Positions 1 through 12,321 of a stretch of DNA of 64,000 nt are shown one piece after another. This stretch comes from Marsupella aquatica (Eukaryota; Marchantiophyta). The position numbers and the translations under genes are program-made. The notes under the pieces were generated by a model, which saw only the letters and a program-made list of their open reading frames with translations, ran no database searches and was not told where the DNA came from. Every line of letters starts with the position of its first letter. Position 1 is the stretch's first letter. Location: contig OZ316896.1 of assembly GCA_973895155.1 (NCBI GenBank), positions 15,438,001 to 15,502,000 of the forward strand, read 5' to 3'.

Positions 1-435
1 CTTTTTCACTAAACCCTCCATTCTTCCCTCGCACCTCAAGAAAACCAATTGAGATCACACTAACAATTCATTCCGATTGCTCTAAAAGCCACAACCCACG
101 CAATCGAATTCCGTTCCCTGGCCATCCAAATGTTGCCAATCCGGCCACCCAGTTCTCCATTCCGCAATACACGACATCGACAGTCGCGATCCTCCTCAGC
201 TCCTCCTTGGGAGAGTGTGCAATCAAGGTTCCCCTTGTGTGACCTAGACGAGCCTGCCACTCTGGACCTTCCCCATTCCCTCCCTCATCTCTTTCCCAAC
301 ATTAATTAATACTCTCTTTCCCTTCTGCCCTCGCTTGTGGGGTTGTGCTTCATCGCATTTCTGACCTTTCTTACGTTGTATGTATATGTCTGCATATGCT
401 ACTACAGTCTTGTTTATAGAGGACCTTTGTTACCT
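1..435. other. Intergenic, no gene recognised
   Basis: Mixed-composition DNA with only short chance reading frames. Neither strand has a recognisable domain or a convincing splice pattern. It could be the flank of a gene lying outside the window, but nothing here shows that. Confidence 0.5.
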
Positions 436-468
<33 letters not shown>

Positions 469-472
469 GTAT
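436..472. repeat. Hexanucleotide microsatellite (GTATGT)n
   Basis: About six consecutive copies of a GTATGT unit. It produces Tyr-Val-Cys-Met-rich reading frames on the + strand that are artefacts of the repeat and not genes. Confidence 0.9.
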
Positions 473-479
473 ATTCTAC

Positions 480-1075
480 TAAAGTCTTGTTTACAAGGGT
501 CTTTGTGTGCCAGAATGCTCCTTAAACTGAGAGCCTCAGCTGGAGTTTTGAGGGACATTATTGTGGGGTTGTGTTCATCCCATTCAGAACTTTTTTACCT
601 TAAAATGTAAATGTATGTACATACTACAAAAGTGTTTTTACAAGGGTAATTGGCTGCCAGAATGCTCCCTCAAAATGAGAGCCCCAGCTGGAGTTTGGAG
701 GCGCTATTATTGCACACCATGAGTTGATACACTTATTTTACTACTTCGGTCAAAAATAATAGAGAACTTTCATAGGGAGTTTATAAATGCCCTGAATTAG
801 AGAGGGAACAATCATGGAGAGCATTGAGTACATAGTAAAGTCCTGTTAGGTTATTGTGGCCCATAACTAGAAAAATCAAGAAGGCCAGAAAATGCATGGT
901 AAAGTCCTGTTTGTTTCCAGGGTGTTGTGGGCCAGAATGCCCCCCCAATGAATGTCTTTGTTCAAGTTTTGAGGGGCTATTAGCACGTAGTAATGTTCTG
1001 GTAAGAGGGTATTGTGGGCCAGATTGCCCTGAACTACAAGTGATTCAGCTCAAGTTTTGAGCCCATAATGCCCTT
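480..1075. repeat. Diverged tandem repeat, about four units
   Basis: A block recurs at roughly 490, 640, 900 and 1000. Each copy has a 'gtaaagtcctgtt' or 'acaagggt' lead, then 'ggccagaatgc', then 'agctggagttttgagg' followed by a 'ctattattgc'-like tail. A fifth, weaker copy lies near 1560-1600. Units are too diverged for exact borders. No coding function is apparent. Confidence 0.6.
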
Positions 1076-1077
1076 GT

Positions 1078-1203
1078 AAGAGGGAGTTAGTACACTTAAA
1101 GGCTGAAGAGATTTTTAAATTTACTATTTTAAGGAAAAGTACAAGGGAGTTAGTACACTTGAAGGCTGAAGAGATTTTTTAATTTACTATTTTAAGGAAA
1201 AGT
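1078..1203. repeat. 63-bp tandem duplication
   Basis: Units 1078-1140 and 1141-1203 are nearly identical, differing at only a few positions. The high identity points to a recent local duplication at the edge of the older repeat array upstream. Confidence 0.85.
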
Positions 1204-1789
1204 AGACTGAGGAGAAGTCCATTATTCCCCAAACCAAATCTGGACTCTGTATTCTTCTCCATAAAAGCATGAAAACTACAAGGAGAAAATCATGAAGGGC
1301 AGTAAGTATATAATAACTGTACCTACACTAGTTGGAGTGCCTGTTCTTTGATAAACAGATGTGAGAAAATTCAAGCCAATTGCACCATTTTCAAAAATTT
1401 ACTCTGCCCCTACCCCCCATCCCCATTTCCCACTCCCAACTTAAGTTTCATCCCTAGAGTCATAGTCTAGAGACTTCAATGTAGACCAAGCTGTAAGAGT
1501 AGCTTTTAATTGTGATTATATACTTAGATAGTACCTGGCAAGAGGCATTGCTATTGTTACACAAGTTTTGGGGGGCTACTATTGCCCATTATGCCCTTAT
1601 AAGGAGGCCTTAATACCTAAGAGGTTTTCTTATTTTACTAGTTTTAGCAAAAACTAGAGAAAACATTTCATAATACCTTGCTCCAAATCTGGAATGTACA
1701 TTCTTCTCCATATCTTACTAATAAATTGGGAACATACACTTGAGTTAGGGTCTAGGCTTCTAGAGTGAAGCCTCTAGACCATGACTCTC

Positions 1790-2130
1790 TTAAGGATTGC
1801 TCTTAGTTTTGTGACTCAAAGTTTACGGCACTTAGGCTAACCACAGTTAGGATCTTAGCTAAAGTTAGGTTAGTCGTGTGTGAACTTGTACATACCAAGG
1901 CCAGTGTAAGCCGATGGCATATGGTGCTTACTCATTGTAACGGAGCAACTTGAGGACAAGGGAGAGCATGTGTGTTCGTCTACTCTTGAAGTAAAGCTTG
2001 AGTGTTCGTGTGGACGTAGCCTTAGAGAAGAGGTGAACCACGTAGAGATTGTGTCGACTACATGTGCATGGAATGAGTCATGGTTGTATGGTCGTTGCGA
2101 ATGACGTCTTAGTTCAAGAGACTCTAGGGC
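1790..2130 (+). mobile_element. Degenerate solo LTR (Copia-like)
   Basis: The block matches in order the layout of the LTRs at 25345-25765 and 49626-49971. It has a 'ggattgctcttag' start region, 'ggttagtcgtgtg', a 'gtaacggagc' segment, then 'gtggacgtagcct' followed by 'gaggtgaaccacgta' and 'tgtgtcgact'. No internal retrotransposon sequence follows, so it is best read as an old solo LTR. Ends are approximate and no target duplication was identified. Confidence 0.55.
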
Positions 2131-2159
2131 TCCACCAACATTTGCACATGACAATGGGA

Positions 2160-3808
2160 AATATAGATGTCAAAATGAATCATTATGATTTTTGTCATCA
2201 GTCCTATTAATATTCAAAGAATGGACATTCAAGATTGTACTAAAAGAAGGCAAACTCATTTGGCTACTCTTAGAGCCTACGATGCTTTACGGGGGCTTGC
2301 TTTATGGATGCTTTCACTCTTCTTTTAGTATATGTACTCTATGTATGTAGCAAGCATGGCATGCCAAAATGGAAGTCCAATGGCTATTGGGTTTTTGCCT
2401 ACCTCCTCAAATTAGCACCGAGTGATCATCAGATCTTTGTCGTGCATATACACATTGCTACACAAAATACATTGTTTGTCACACACATTCATATACATGT
2501 ACAGACAAACATAAGAGAATGTGATACAAGTAATACTTTGAGTTATGCCACTATTTGTGGATGAGGTTATTGTGAAAGGACTTGACAATTTCATCCAGAT
2601 GATTATGTTTAGATGATTATGTTTATTTGTAATAGACAGCATCAACAACACTTGATGTTTGCAGGTCATACCATTTTACGTGTAGTCACCCTATTCATTA
2701 AAAGTGTATTTTATTTTGTTCACTTTTAGACCTCTAAATGTTCACTTTTTGGTCTCTAAATGTACACTTTTTAACCCCAAAAGGTACACTATAGTACAAT
2801 ACTCTACACCAAATTGGTCAATTGTAAACTTGAGGGCACTAAAATTATCTTTACTAGAAGGAGTCTCATCCTAGTTCATTTACAAACGATGAACATGGTG
2901 GTACATCCGATGGCCATCACCTTTATTTTTTGCCCTTTTGTACACTTTTTGAAAGCCAAATATACACTTTCTATTGCCCAAATGTTCAGAAATTGAATAA
3001 TAATTCACTTTTAATGAATAGATTGAACTACATGAAGTATTGTCTTTTGGTGTCCTAATGTTAAAAGGACGTGATGGTATGGTTTGGAAGTATCATGTGC
3101 GTAACTTGCACCATGTCATCTTCCAAACATTGATGGTATAATGGATCCAAACTTGACACATGTTTGTGCTGGCTTGAAGTGTATGTTGTTTGGATTTGCT
3201 TATGGAGCAACTACTATGTTGATATATTTGAGATAAATGTTCTAGAGTATGGCACATGTCCTGTTTGACACCACCATTGCAAGTGATTCATAGGAATCAT
3301 GGTTGTGTCCTAAATGTAGGTGACGATGAGTAGTTATCATTTGTGTTCTTGGAAGATATGGATTGTAGGTTGATGATCAATGAGGCTCACGATCTTCTGA
3401 TCTTCACACCTAAAAAGGTGTATATCTAGTTAGGAGTACACTAGGGGGCCATTGTGGGTTTTGGACATGCGTTCCACTTATATCTCATTCTCTATGTTTG
3501 TTTATTGCATAAAAAATTGTAGTGGATTGCAGGTGTAGCTTTTCATCGCAGACTAGAGTTATTGGGTTGGTGGAATTCCTTTGTGGTTGTAGTGACTATT
3601 GACTTTGGGCTGAGTATGAATGGATCAGGTCAGCTTGCACCGCACTCTTGGGAGTCTCTAAAATTAAAAAGTTGCCCGTGCTTATTCATATGTACGACTC
3701 TCGTGCTTTGTTCCAACTGTCGACTTCCCATGCCTATGTATGGATGTGTGTGATAAAATGTACGTTGTGTAGTGATGTGTATGCACACTACTATATATTC
3801 TCATATAT
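2160..3808. other. Intergenic AT-rich DNA
   Basis: No gene recognised. A short run of imperfect ~25-bp repeats ('ctctaaatgttcactttttgg'-like) lies around 2705-2790. The reading frames here are short, unconserved in appearance and lack coding composition. Confidence 0.5.
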
Positions 3809-4215
3809 TCTAAACTTAGACAACATAGAACTTTTATATATATACGTGTGTTGTTTGAGCACTTTAGGGTTTTTCTACATTTCGAGGGATAGTTATCCCT
3901 TTGTGGTGGCTTGAAATCTCATCTTTTGATGTAATCTTAACAAAAATTGAACAACGATTGTAGCCAACAATACACAATTGATCTTGCCCAATCCGATCAC
4001 ACACAACTATTGAGCCAAACACACCTTACGCTTCAAGGAATCCGCTTTACAAGCATACCAATCGTGTCGCCCACACCATAGTAGCCAAAGCTGATGGCTC
4101 AACTTTGAAAGATGAGCCTTCAAGTCACCACAAGTGGATAACTATCCCTCCAAACATAAAGAAACCCTAAAGTGCTCAGATAACAAACATATGAAAGCTC
4201 TAAACTTAGACAACA
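3809..4215. repeat. Foldback structure flanked by a 17-bp direct repeat
   Basis: The same 17 bp (TCTAAACTTAGACAACA) occurs at 3809-3825 and 4199-4215. Inside lie two imperfect inverted arms, about 3851-3930 and 4108-4187, roughly 80 bp each and about 85% alike when one is reverse-complemented. The arms share 'gagcactttagggttt' and 'gagggatagttatcc'. This looks like a non-autonomous foldback or MITE-type insertion, although a 17-bp duplication is longer than usual for DNA transposons. Confidence 0.55.
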
Positions 4216-5299
4216 CGGTCATTTAAGTCCTACATCCTGTTACCACATGCATTTTGGGTGTGAATGAATGATAGCCGTTAGATCTTTTTGGGTGATTTTT
4301 TAACCGTTTGATTATTAATTCTGTGGCCAAGGTACACATAAACACATAATGACATTACAATAGTCTACATGAGACAATTGTACTAGATTATCCTTTCTAC
4401 TCTCCCATGGGGACTACAACTCTACAAGAGTGTAATGATTATATTATACTCTCATAAAATACAAAGATAAAACACTATCCAAAGATCAGGGAGAAGGTAA
4501 CCACAAATTGGCATGGAGGAAAACAAGGGGCTAGATGAAAGAAAAAAGGAACAAAAATTGAGGAAGAGGAGAGTGCAAAAGGTTGGGACAAATAGAGAAG
4601 AGGATAAAGTGAGATAATTTTGTGTTTTCTTGCCCCCGCCCCCCCTCCCCCGCCAATTTTAAAAGAATAAGCATGTATGTATTTATGTATTTAAAATATT
4701 AATAATTTTAATAAAAATTGAATTTTTTTTGGGTGATCATGCTATGACTCAGTGATGTAATGACCACAGTCACCCATCTTGCATCTCCATGTTCTCACCT
4801 TCATCCTCCTCAAGAATAACACGTTCACAATAATGACCAAAATGACAACATTTTTGTAACAATGACATTTGTTATGTTACATCTTTTTTGTGGCGCATAG
4901 GGATTGCGCTTGCCTGCATTTTCTTCTGTCTCCTCGACAACTTTGCCTCACTTGAGCGTCTTTTTTCTCCTTTCAACATCTTTTCTTCACCTCAACACCT
5001 TATGTGCAATGCATAGGCATTTTCTGTGTTCTTTACCTCACCATGACATCTTTTCTCTCCTCAACATCTTATTTTTACTTTGACTTCTTTGTCTCACCTC
5101 GACAACTTTTTTCACACCAACATCTTTTCTTGGCCTCAAAATCGTTTTCTCTCATCGACAACTTTCTTCACACCAACATCTTTTCTTGGCCTCAATTTTT
5201 TTCTCTCATCGACAACTTTTTTCACACCGACATCTTTTCTTCACCTTAACATATTTTTCCCCTCAACATCTTTTGTGCAACGCATAGACATTGGGCTAG
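4216..5299 (+). mobile_element. Helitron-like non-autonomous element (3' end clear, 5' end unclear)
   Basis: The right end has the plant Helitron signature. A small hairpin-like motif 'tgtgcaacgcata' is followed after a dozen bases by CTAG at 5296-5299, then T. The preceding ~300 bp (about 4920-5280) is a decayed array of 'cgacaacttttttcacacc' and 'catcttttctt' units, similar to the arrays in the copies near 14.5 and 42.6 kb. A 'gtcctacatcctgttac' motif near 4228 resembles the 5' regions of the other copies. The left border is uncertain and may be disrupted by the foldback. Confidence 0.5.
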
Positions 5300-5934
5300 T
5301 ATTCTAATAACACTCATAATGGTGTGACATCTTGGACAACACAAGAATTGATTCAATATTCAATCAACTAAATAGAGTCAATCGCACTCCCTAGTGGCAA
5401 CTATGTTTGTTTTGCAATCTCCAGTGCTGATGAAGTAGCCCATGGTATATAGCTCTCAGGTGGGGGTGCTCTTAGGCATGTCCATGTTGTGACCTTGGTT
5501 GTGACCCAAAACTATGGTGTCAGCCTTGCTTTGCAGGGCATGGGGCGTATTCCCACTGACAATATCAGTTTTCCTGCAGATTGAATTATTGTTATGGGAA
5601 CTTGCTCCTCTAAAGCCACCATGAGCAACATTGTACCTATACCTCCCATCACAACCTTCATTCCCCGTCATTTGGATTGACTAGGCATTGGTTGACTTAG
5701 AGTAGAGGACTTCCTATGGATTTTTGCAACCCAAACAACAACATGTTACTCGCAATATCACAACGTCCATTGTGGTTGTGAGGTTTCTATCTATAGTCCA
5801 TTTGAGCATTGTATTCAGGTTTTGACTTTGCCTAAAGAAGAAATGTCACATGGGAGTAAGGGCCAGCATTTTTTTGCAGAAAATTCTCCCAAATTCTACC
5901 TCTCTGAATTTGGCAAATAATTGCTTGGTTTTTT

Positions 5935-6130
5935 GTCTTCAGTTAGCCAGTTTTCCACCTAGCCCCAGACCCCATTAGCCAGAATCTGATGGCTATCCTT
6001 AAATCTCAAGCAATCTGATGATCAAAATCAATCTAGGAAAACAGGACAAGGAACATTCTTAGCCTTCTCCATCACACAGGTGACATTTGTCACCCTGGCT
6101 GAAAAGAAAAAATCCTTAGAAACTAGCATG
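5935..6130. repeat. Dispersed repeat copy A
   Basis: The segment containing 'ccccattagccagaatct', then 'acacaggtgacatttgtcac' and 'aaaaaatccttagaaa', recurs in diverged form at about 48288-48460. The element class is not recognised. It lies about 0.5 kb upstream of the Rubisco activase-like start codon. Confidence 0.55.
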
Positions 6131-6620
6131 AGTGCTCATTCTTTAAACATAGGTAGAGGTGAGAGGACATTCAAGCCCCCTATGCAATTTTTAGAGAGTC
6201 ACCCTGACCCTACCCCCGCCCCCAACCTCCATTTTTCACACCCCCCAACTTCTTATGTCCTGATGGTCTGGGTCTGGGTTTAGAGTAGAGGCTTCGCTGT
6301 AGACCATGAAATAGACCATGCCATAGATCATGCCATAGTGAAGACTCTGGAAAAAGGCCATGAAGAGTAGCGTTAGATTGCAGTCATATACACTAGTTAC
6401 ATAGTTTTACCCTAGTTTGGAGGAGAGTCAGTTGAGGGGCTCCGGTGTGGTAAATGGGTGCTGGCCACACATTCTTTGCTCTCCCCAACATCACATCCAT
6501 TTCTGCTCTGTGCTCTTCTCTCTTGAGCAGCAATTATTGAATTGGGGTAATGGAAGGATCAACAGCAACACAGTTTGCTGTTGGCCGATAAATTCACAGA
6601 GGACAGAAGAATTCCGAGTG

Positions 6621-9600
6621 ATGGATGTGATTTCAAGAGCTGTTGGCAGCAAAGGATGCTGTTGCTGCCCCTCCTTGCTGCTGCCACCTCCAGCTGCGTC
6701 TCGAGCTACGTCCTCTGCTTGCTCTCCTTGCTCCTCCACACTCCGCAATTATTCTAGCTGCTGGCTCAGGCGGACGAATGACCACCTCCAGCTGCTGGGT
6801 CGCGTACCCATTCTCTCGTCTGCCCTGCCATTCTGCCAGAAATCTGTCCATGGCTCTCAAACGCACTCGTCACTTTCCTGTTCCGTGGTATCTTCGCACT
6901 CTTACGCTAATCCCAGGAACCGAATTGGTGGTGATTTTGCCGGTTCTGGGCATTGCTCCAGAGCAAGATGCCTCCCAATGTCGGCTTCGGAGGAGGAGGT
7001 AGCTGGTGCCCCTCTCGAGGAGCAGGAAGGGGTTGAAAGCAGCACCAGCAGGACAAGCAATGAGACAGAGGAGGGTGAGAAGGCGAAGAAGAAGAAAAAT
7101 TCAAAGGCTTTCCAATCGTCTTGGGACGCCAAAGATTCCGAGGGCAATGACTATCTCTACCGACTGGGAAAGGAGGCGGATAACCTGAACGTTACTGTTG
7201 GAGCGAGGGCCGGCTTAATAGACCATGTTTTCATTGGAGATTTTCTTGGAAAAGACGGTGAGTGATTTTACTGTAGTACGCAGCAACAATTAATGTGACA
7301 TGAAGCTCAGGTTCATCATCCTCTTCATTCTAAAATTATGCCGAAGCTCCACTCAAATTCTAGTAGTTGAGCTGAATGAGGCTGTCGGTAGTTGTCTTCC
7401 AGGTCGTAAGAAGTGGATCTTTTACAGCCAATCTTCAGAGAGATACATTGTGATAAATATGGCTGCCATTTGGATTAGTCAACTGTTCAATAATCGATTT
7501 ACTCAATCACAATTGTAATTCGTGCAACGTTTCGCTGTTTCATAATAAGCATTTGGGATAAAAGAAGCAGGGCAACGATGTCTGTTAGGGGGCACCAAGA
7601 GCTTTCAAGTCCCAGTTTGATGATGGGAAATTGGCTGAGGCCTAAGTTTTCGCCACAATTTGAATTGTTGTTTCAAGGACTTTGTTGATGGATGACAAAT
7701 TCTGAAGCAGCATTGCGAATAAGTTACGATTATGAAAAGTTGAAATAAACGAATTGAATTACTTTTCCCCTCTGCGTGCACCACATCATCGGTGGCTCAT
7801 CACTACTGACAGGGAGCAGGAGCCTTGAATTGACCAACTCTTTTTTACTTGGGATTTTGGCAGCGGATATCGTGTTCGACTATCGACAAAAAGTGACGCG
7901 GTCTTTCAATAACCTGCAGGGAGACTTTTACATCGCTCCAGCATTCCTGGTATATAAATTGTCTTCCGTTTAGACTGCTTTTTGATCCCCACCATGCCCT
8001 TTTTGTTCTTTTCTTGTTTTCAGGTTTGGGTTGGGTTTGGTGGGTGATGGAACCAACTCCTTATGTTTGTTGTGCAGGAAAAAGTTGGTGAGTGAAGTGA
8101 TCTATTGAAGCCATCAAATGACATGTGTACTAAAGAAGCTAAATGCAACAGAGTGAATTCAGATTCTGGGGTTAGTACTGCGAGGAAGGCTCTAGCTATG
8201 AACAGTAATTATGTTACGAATCACCTCGTGAATAAGGCTTTTTGGTTCCGTAGTGTTCTCGATCTTCATCTACCAGTGACCTCTATCCTCCGAAAAGATC
8301 GATTTGTTCGATAAAAGTTGATAATTGCGACCAGGATATGGTCACACCAAATGAGAATCTTCGAGGTTGCAATCAAGCTTGACAACTTGGAATTCTTCTC
8401 ATACTAAATTTGGTTATTCAAGCTTCCATATTTCAGACGACAGATTAGACTGCTCGAGCTCCCCTTGCACTTCTTCATTGAGCCTTTACTTGAGTGCATC
8501 TGTCGAGCCGACTCTAATTGTTTAATATTGGATAGTCAGAAATTTTTGCCTGTGAGCGACCTAGAAGTGCTCTGGTAGATTCGAAGTTTTTGTGCACACG
8601 CTCAGACAACGTTATATAAAATTTCGGCCATTTGGAGCAGAAGGCCAAACGGAAAATATTGACATTCGTCGGTCAAGTCAGATTTTTTCCATCACTGCTG
8701 TGCGGATCGTGAGTGCTTTGCTGTGCAATTGTTGATAGATAACACTCTGTGCCGTCGTCATGCAGTGACTCATATTACAAAGAATTTTCTGGCTTCCAGT
8801 CTTGACACACAGGTGCCTCTCCTTCTTGGTAATTTTCTGGGTACCACCCCCATCTTTGAATAGGATTCTTCACAAAACCTTGAATTTCTTAGGTCGCACA
8901 CAATTTATGAATCCGGATCGAGTCTCTTCATATTCAGAAGGGTTATACTACATTTGCGTTGCGCATTTCCCTCCATGAGAGCGTCCGAGGCGATCTCGCT
9001 GCAATATTAAGGTGCATTACAGTCACAGAAGTCTTAAGACTGTGTTTCAATTTCGCAGGTATCTGGGGAGGCAAAGGCCAAGGAAAATCTTTCCAGTTAG
9101 AACTTATATGTAAGGCCTTGGATATGGAACCCGTCATCATGTCCGCAGGAGAACTGGAATCTGAATGGGCTGGTAATGTTTGTCCTCTAAGCCTCTCCAG
9201 TGTCATGAGTTTCTTATGCTTAGTAATCTTGTTTTCAACCGGAGGTCTTGAAACAGTGGGTTGCTCACACATGCTGATAAAAATACCAGAAGATATCAAA
9301 AGTCATAGTTTGAACTGAAGAGAAACTGTAAGGCATGCGATAGAACTATGCAGGCGGCATTAAGAAATTGCTTCTCCGCAGGTGAGCCTGGAAAGCTGAT
9401 ACGCGAGCGGTACCGCACTGCAGCACAGGTTGTTAAAAATCAGGTAAACCAGCTGCAAGTCATGCAATCGTCGGGATTGACGATGTACGTTCTGCCGAGC
9501 TGGATCCAGAGCTTACATCTCTTTGAAGATTCTTTGAATTTACAGTATCAGTCTCGGAAGAAATCAGTATCAGCGTAAATAATTAAAAATGAAAAGATTT

Positions 9601-11487
9601 CCATCACTCTACTGATAGTCAGAAAGAAGTGCATGAGTGTGAAGCTCAACTTCTGTACCCATTTTTGTAACTATGTTTCTGTTCATACAAAACAAGTTTT
9701 CGTCAATAGCAAACCTACTATAGTTCTAAAAAACCCGTCTAAGTCTCTTAAGTGAATTTTGCAAATGCATTAGTTTCTCACTGCTGTAGTTTCCTGTGCT
9801 TCGGGATCTCATTGGGGGATTGCAGGGAAAGATGAGCGCATTGGTGATCAATGATCTTGATGCAGGAATCGGTCGATTTGGTACGGTTTGTGCTGGGAGT
9901 CATTCTTGCCGTTGAGCTACTTTCTCATGTCGTAAAGTTTGTTATCAGGAAGTTATTCACCGTCACACGTATGTTCTTGTTCTAGAAAATACCCAGTGCA
10001 CGGTCAACAACCAGATGGTGGTGGGATCACTGATGAATCTGGCTGACAATCCTACACGAGTTAGCATTGGCCAGGAGTGGAGAGCACATGACATTGTGAA
10101 TCGGGTACCTATAATTGTCACTGGAAACGACCTTTCTACCATCTGGGCTCCGCTCATTAGAGATGGCCGGATGGACAAATTCTACTGGTATGAAATATTT
10201 TATTGCTTTCTGGTCGTGCAAGGAGTTGTCATACTAGTTCGGAGCAAAGGCTCGCAGTTTTGAAGAAAATCCTTAAAACTCATTTCGCCTTCAGGACTAT
10301 TCCTTTAATGTGGAGGCTCATTTCTTGTAACGGTCTTTTGTGGTGCCTTGATGACGAAGCTCTCTATCCCGTTAATTCAGGCAACCCACCAGGGAGGACA
10401 TAGTGAATATTGTCCATCACATGTATCGCAACGACGGGCTGTCTATGGCAGACATCGGCACAATTGTAGACACCTTCCCAAACCAAGGTGAAATGTTGAC
10501 AACGAACATGAGCACGTGATAGCGTTACGGTTTCCACTTCTTTCGAGTTCAATCTTTCACTTTAAAAGTTTAAACTCATCTGGCATGTTAATCTTAAGTT
10601 CTGCTAATCAGTGTCGGCTCTTCATTATGTGTGTTGGTTCCATTCTTTTGTTCTAAACCTTGTAATGTCCAGTTGTCTAATAATTTCCATTATATACTCT
10701 TGCCTCCCCAGCTCTTGACTTTTATGGAGCCTTGAGATCTCGGACATATGATGAAGAAGTCTTGAAGGTATTTTTCTCAGGTGGAAGGCTGTCAATAAGC
10801 TTGTAGTCTAGATACTTCCAGACAAACTCTGCCATCGGGGAATTTTGGATTGTATGAGGTTTTACTTTGTATGCTTGAAAAGTGTATCTTAGGGAAAGAT
10901 GAATATTTCAAGTAGTTGTTCAGCTAGTCTTTGTCTCTTGATAGGTATGTAGTTATGGTTTCTGGGTCATCACATTCTAACATCTCCTGTTACGTCGTAT
11001 AACAGTGGATTCAGATGATAGGTGGACCTGAAAAGCTTGCATCAAGGCTTGTATCAAGGGAAAGCAGGGACAAACCACTTCCCACATTTGTGGCTCCAGA
11101 GGTTTGATTATCTTGACATTTTTTATAACAAAAGAAAATGAATTGGGTTTAAGCTCTGCGTGTTGTTGCTGCCAGACGTGACAAAGGAAGGTTGACATCT
11201 TAGATCTAGTTGTCAGTGAAAAGGCTGAGAAGATTTTGAGCAGTGTCAGTTATCGGTATCAATGTTGGCAAGAATAGGACTATTTCACTACTGGTAGAGG
11301 GAAGGAAGTTGGCATTATTTCAAAGGTTTTGATCCCCGAGGTTGGTCTGCAGGTAACAATAGAGAGGCTAGTATCTGCTGGAGATTCACTTGTGCACGAG
11401 CAGAAGTTAGTGAATGAGATGCGTCTCTCCGACGTGTACATGAAGAAGCAGACAGGGGGCGGTGGTCTTAGCGTTGTTGCCACTTGA
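6621..11487 (+). CDS. Rubisco activase-like AAA+ ATPase, 12 exons
   Basis: Exons: 6621-7257, 7864-7949, 8078-8087, 8766-8828, 9059-9172, 9382-9443, 9826-9880, 9986-10187, 10381-10487, 10712-10767, 11006-11101, 11353-11487. All phases agree and give 540 aa. The AAA+ core shows Walker A GGKGQGKS (about residues 269-276), MSAGELES, EPGKLIRERYRTA, Walker B INDLDAG (about 332-338), NLADNPTRV, VTGNDLSTIWAPLIRDGRM, PTREDIV and FYGALRSRTYD. Details such as SEWAGEPG, RFGE, EWR..D and TREDIVNIV are closer to the Arabidopsis At1g73110 activase-like protein than to classical RCA. The first ~110 residues are rich in Ser, Cys, Pro and Arg like a plastid presequence, followed by an acidic/Lys-rich linker. 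The start is uncertain: an in-frame ATG at 6417 would add 68 residues. The redox Cys tail of long RCA isoforms is absent. Family role: ATP-driven remodelling of inhibited Rubisco. Activity of this subtype is inferred only. Confidence 0.9.
8078..8087 (+). other. 10-nt microexon of the Rubisco activase-like gene
   Basis: The microexon reads Glu-Lys-Val plus one base. It is bracketed by 'tttgttgtgcag' upstream and 'gtgagtg' downstream. It is required for frame: the exon before it ends in phase 0 and the next exon, which begins with the conserved THITKNFL segment, needs phase 1. The joined product reads AFLEKVTHITKNFL, matching the family order AF-(M/L)-D/E-K. Confidence 0.85.
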
Positions 11488-12038
11488 GATCCATCACATT
11501 TTTTGCGATTAGTCCCCTGGAAGTTCTTTTTCAACATAGTGTGTTGGTGGTGGGCACTTGAGATTCATCAATTTTGTCTGAATAATAAAGTGCATAAGTT
11601 TGCAAGATTTGTGGAAGAATTTTTTTTAGATTGTCTTTGACTCATTTTAGTTTATGTAGCACACTCCAGCTATGCCATCAAGGAAGAAAAGCAGTGTGGT
11701 TTCACTGTGCACAAACCATGAAATTAAAAACTCTAACTCTGAGGCATTTCACTAACCTGAAAAATCCATAGTTCTCAGGCACAACCGGATGGAATCACTG
11801 AGGCTCCCATGCATTAAATGGACCAAAAAGATAACCAGCAAAAGTTAATAAAAAGTGCTGTTGGAGCCCATTTCAATGTTTACTGAGATTTTATTTGAGT
11901 TACAAAAGTCCTGAATGCATGCATCTGATCACATTTTCCATCCTTGCCACTAGATGACGTGACGTATCATCCAGCAGATGTGACAGTGTGCTCACTACAC
12001 AAAAAAGCAACCTCAAATAACTCAAAGTCAATATAGAG
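11488..12038. other. 3' flank of the Rubisco activase-like gene
   Basis: Contains 'aataataaag' at about 11580, a candidate plant polyadenylation signal region roughly 95 bp after the stop codon. Nothing else is recognised. Confidence 0.4.
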
Positions 12039-12286
12039 GGGTTTTCCCCCTGTGCTCTCTTCTTTATTGGGTTTTCTACGTGTTTCCGGCCACTAGAAAA
12101 GGGTTTTCCCCTTCTGTTCTCTTTTCTTTATTGGGTTTCTTTATTTCAAAGTAAAAGGTAGATCCCTTTATGACTTTGGCACATTTTCGAAAAGGGTTTT
12201 CCCCTTGTGTTCTCTTTTCTTTATTGGCTTTATTTATTTCAAAGTAAAAGGTAGATCCCTTTATGGCTTTGGCACATTTTTCACTT
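12039..12286. repeat. 93-bp tandem duplication with a partial third unit
   Basis: Units 12101-12193 and 12194-12286 are near-identical, each starting 'gggttttcccctt' and containing 'aaagtaaaaggtagatccct'. A partial, diverged unit precedes them from about 12039. Confidence 0.85.
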
Positions 12287-12297
12287 TGGGAACGTGA

Positions 12298-12321
12298 CAT
12301 AGATAGATAGATAGATAGATA
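12298..12321. repeat. Tetranucleotide microsatellite (ATAG)n
   Basis: About six ATAG units directly after the 93-bp duplication. Confidence 0.9.

Noticed and set aside
6491-7147. Minus-strand and other-frame open frames over the activase-like exon 1
   Set aside because: Shadows of a long, GC-rich coding exon. The + frame alone connects by splicing to the AAA+ core.
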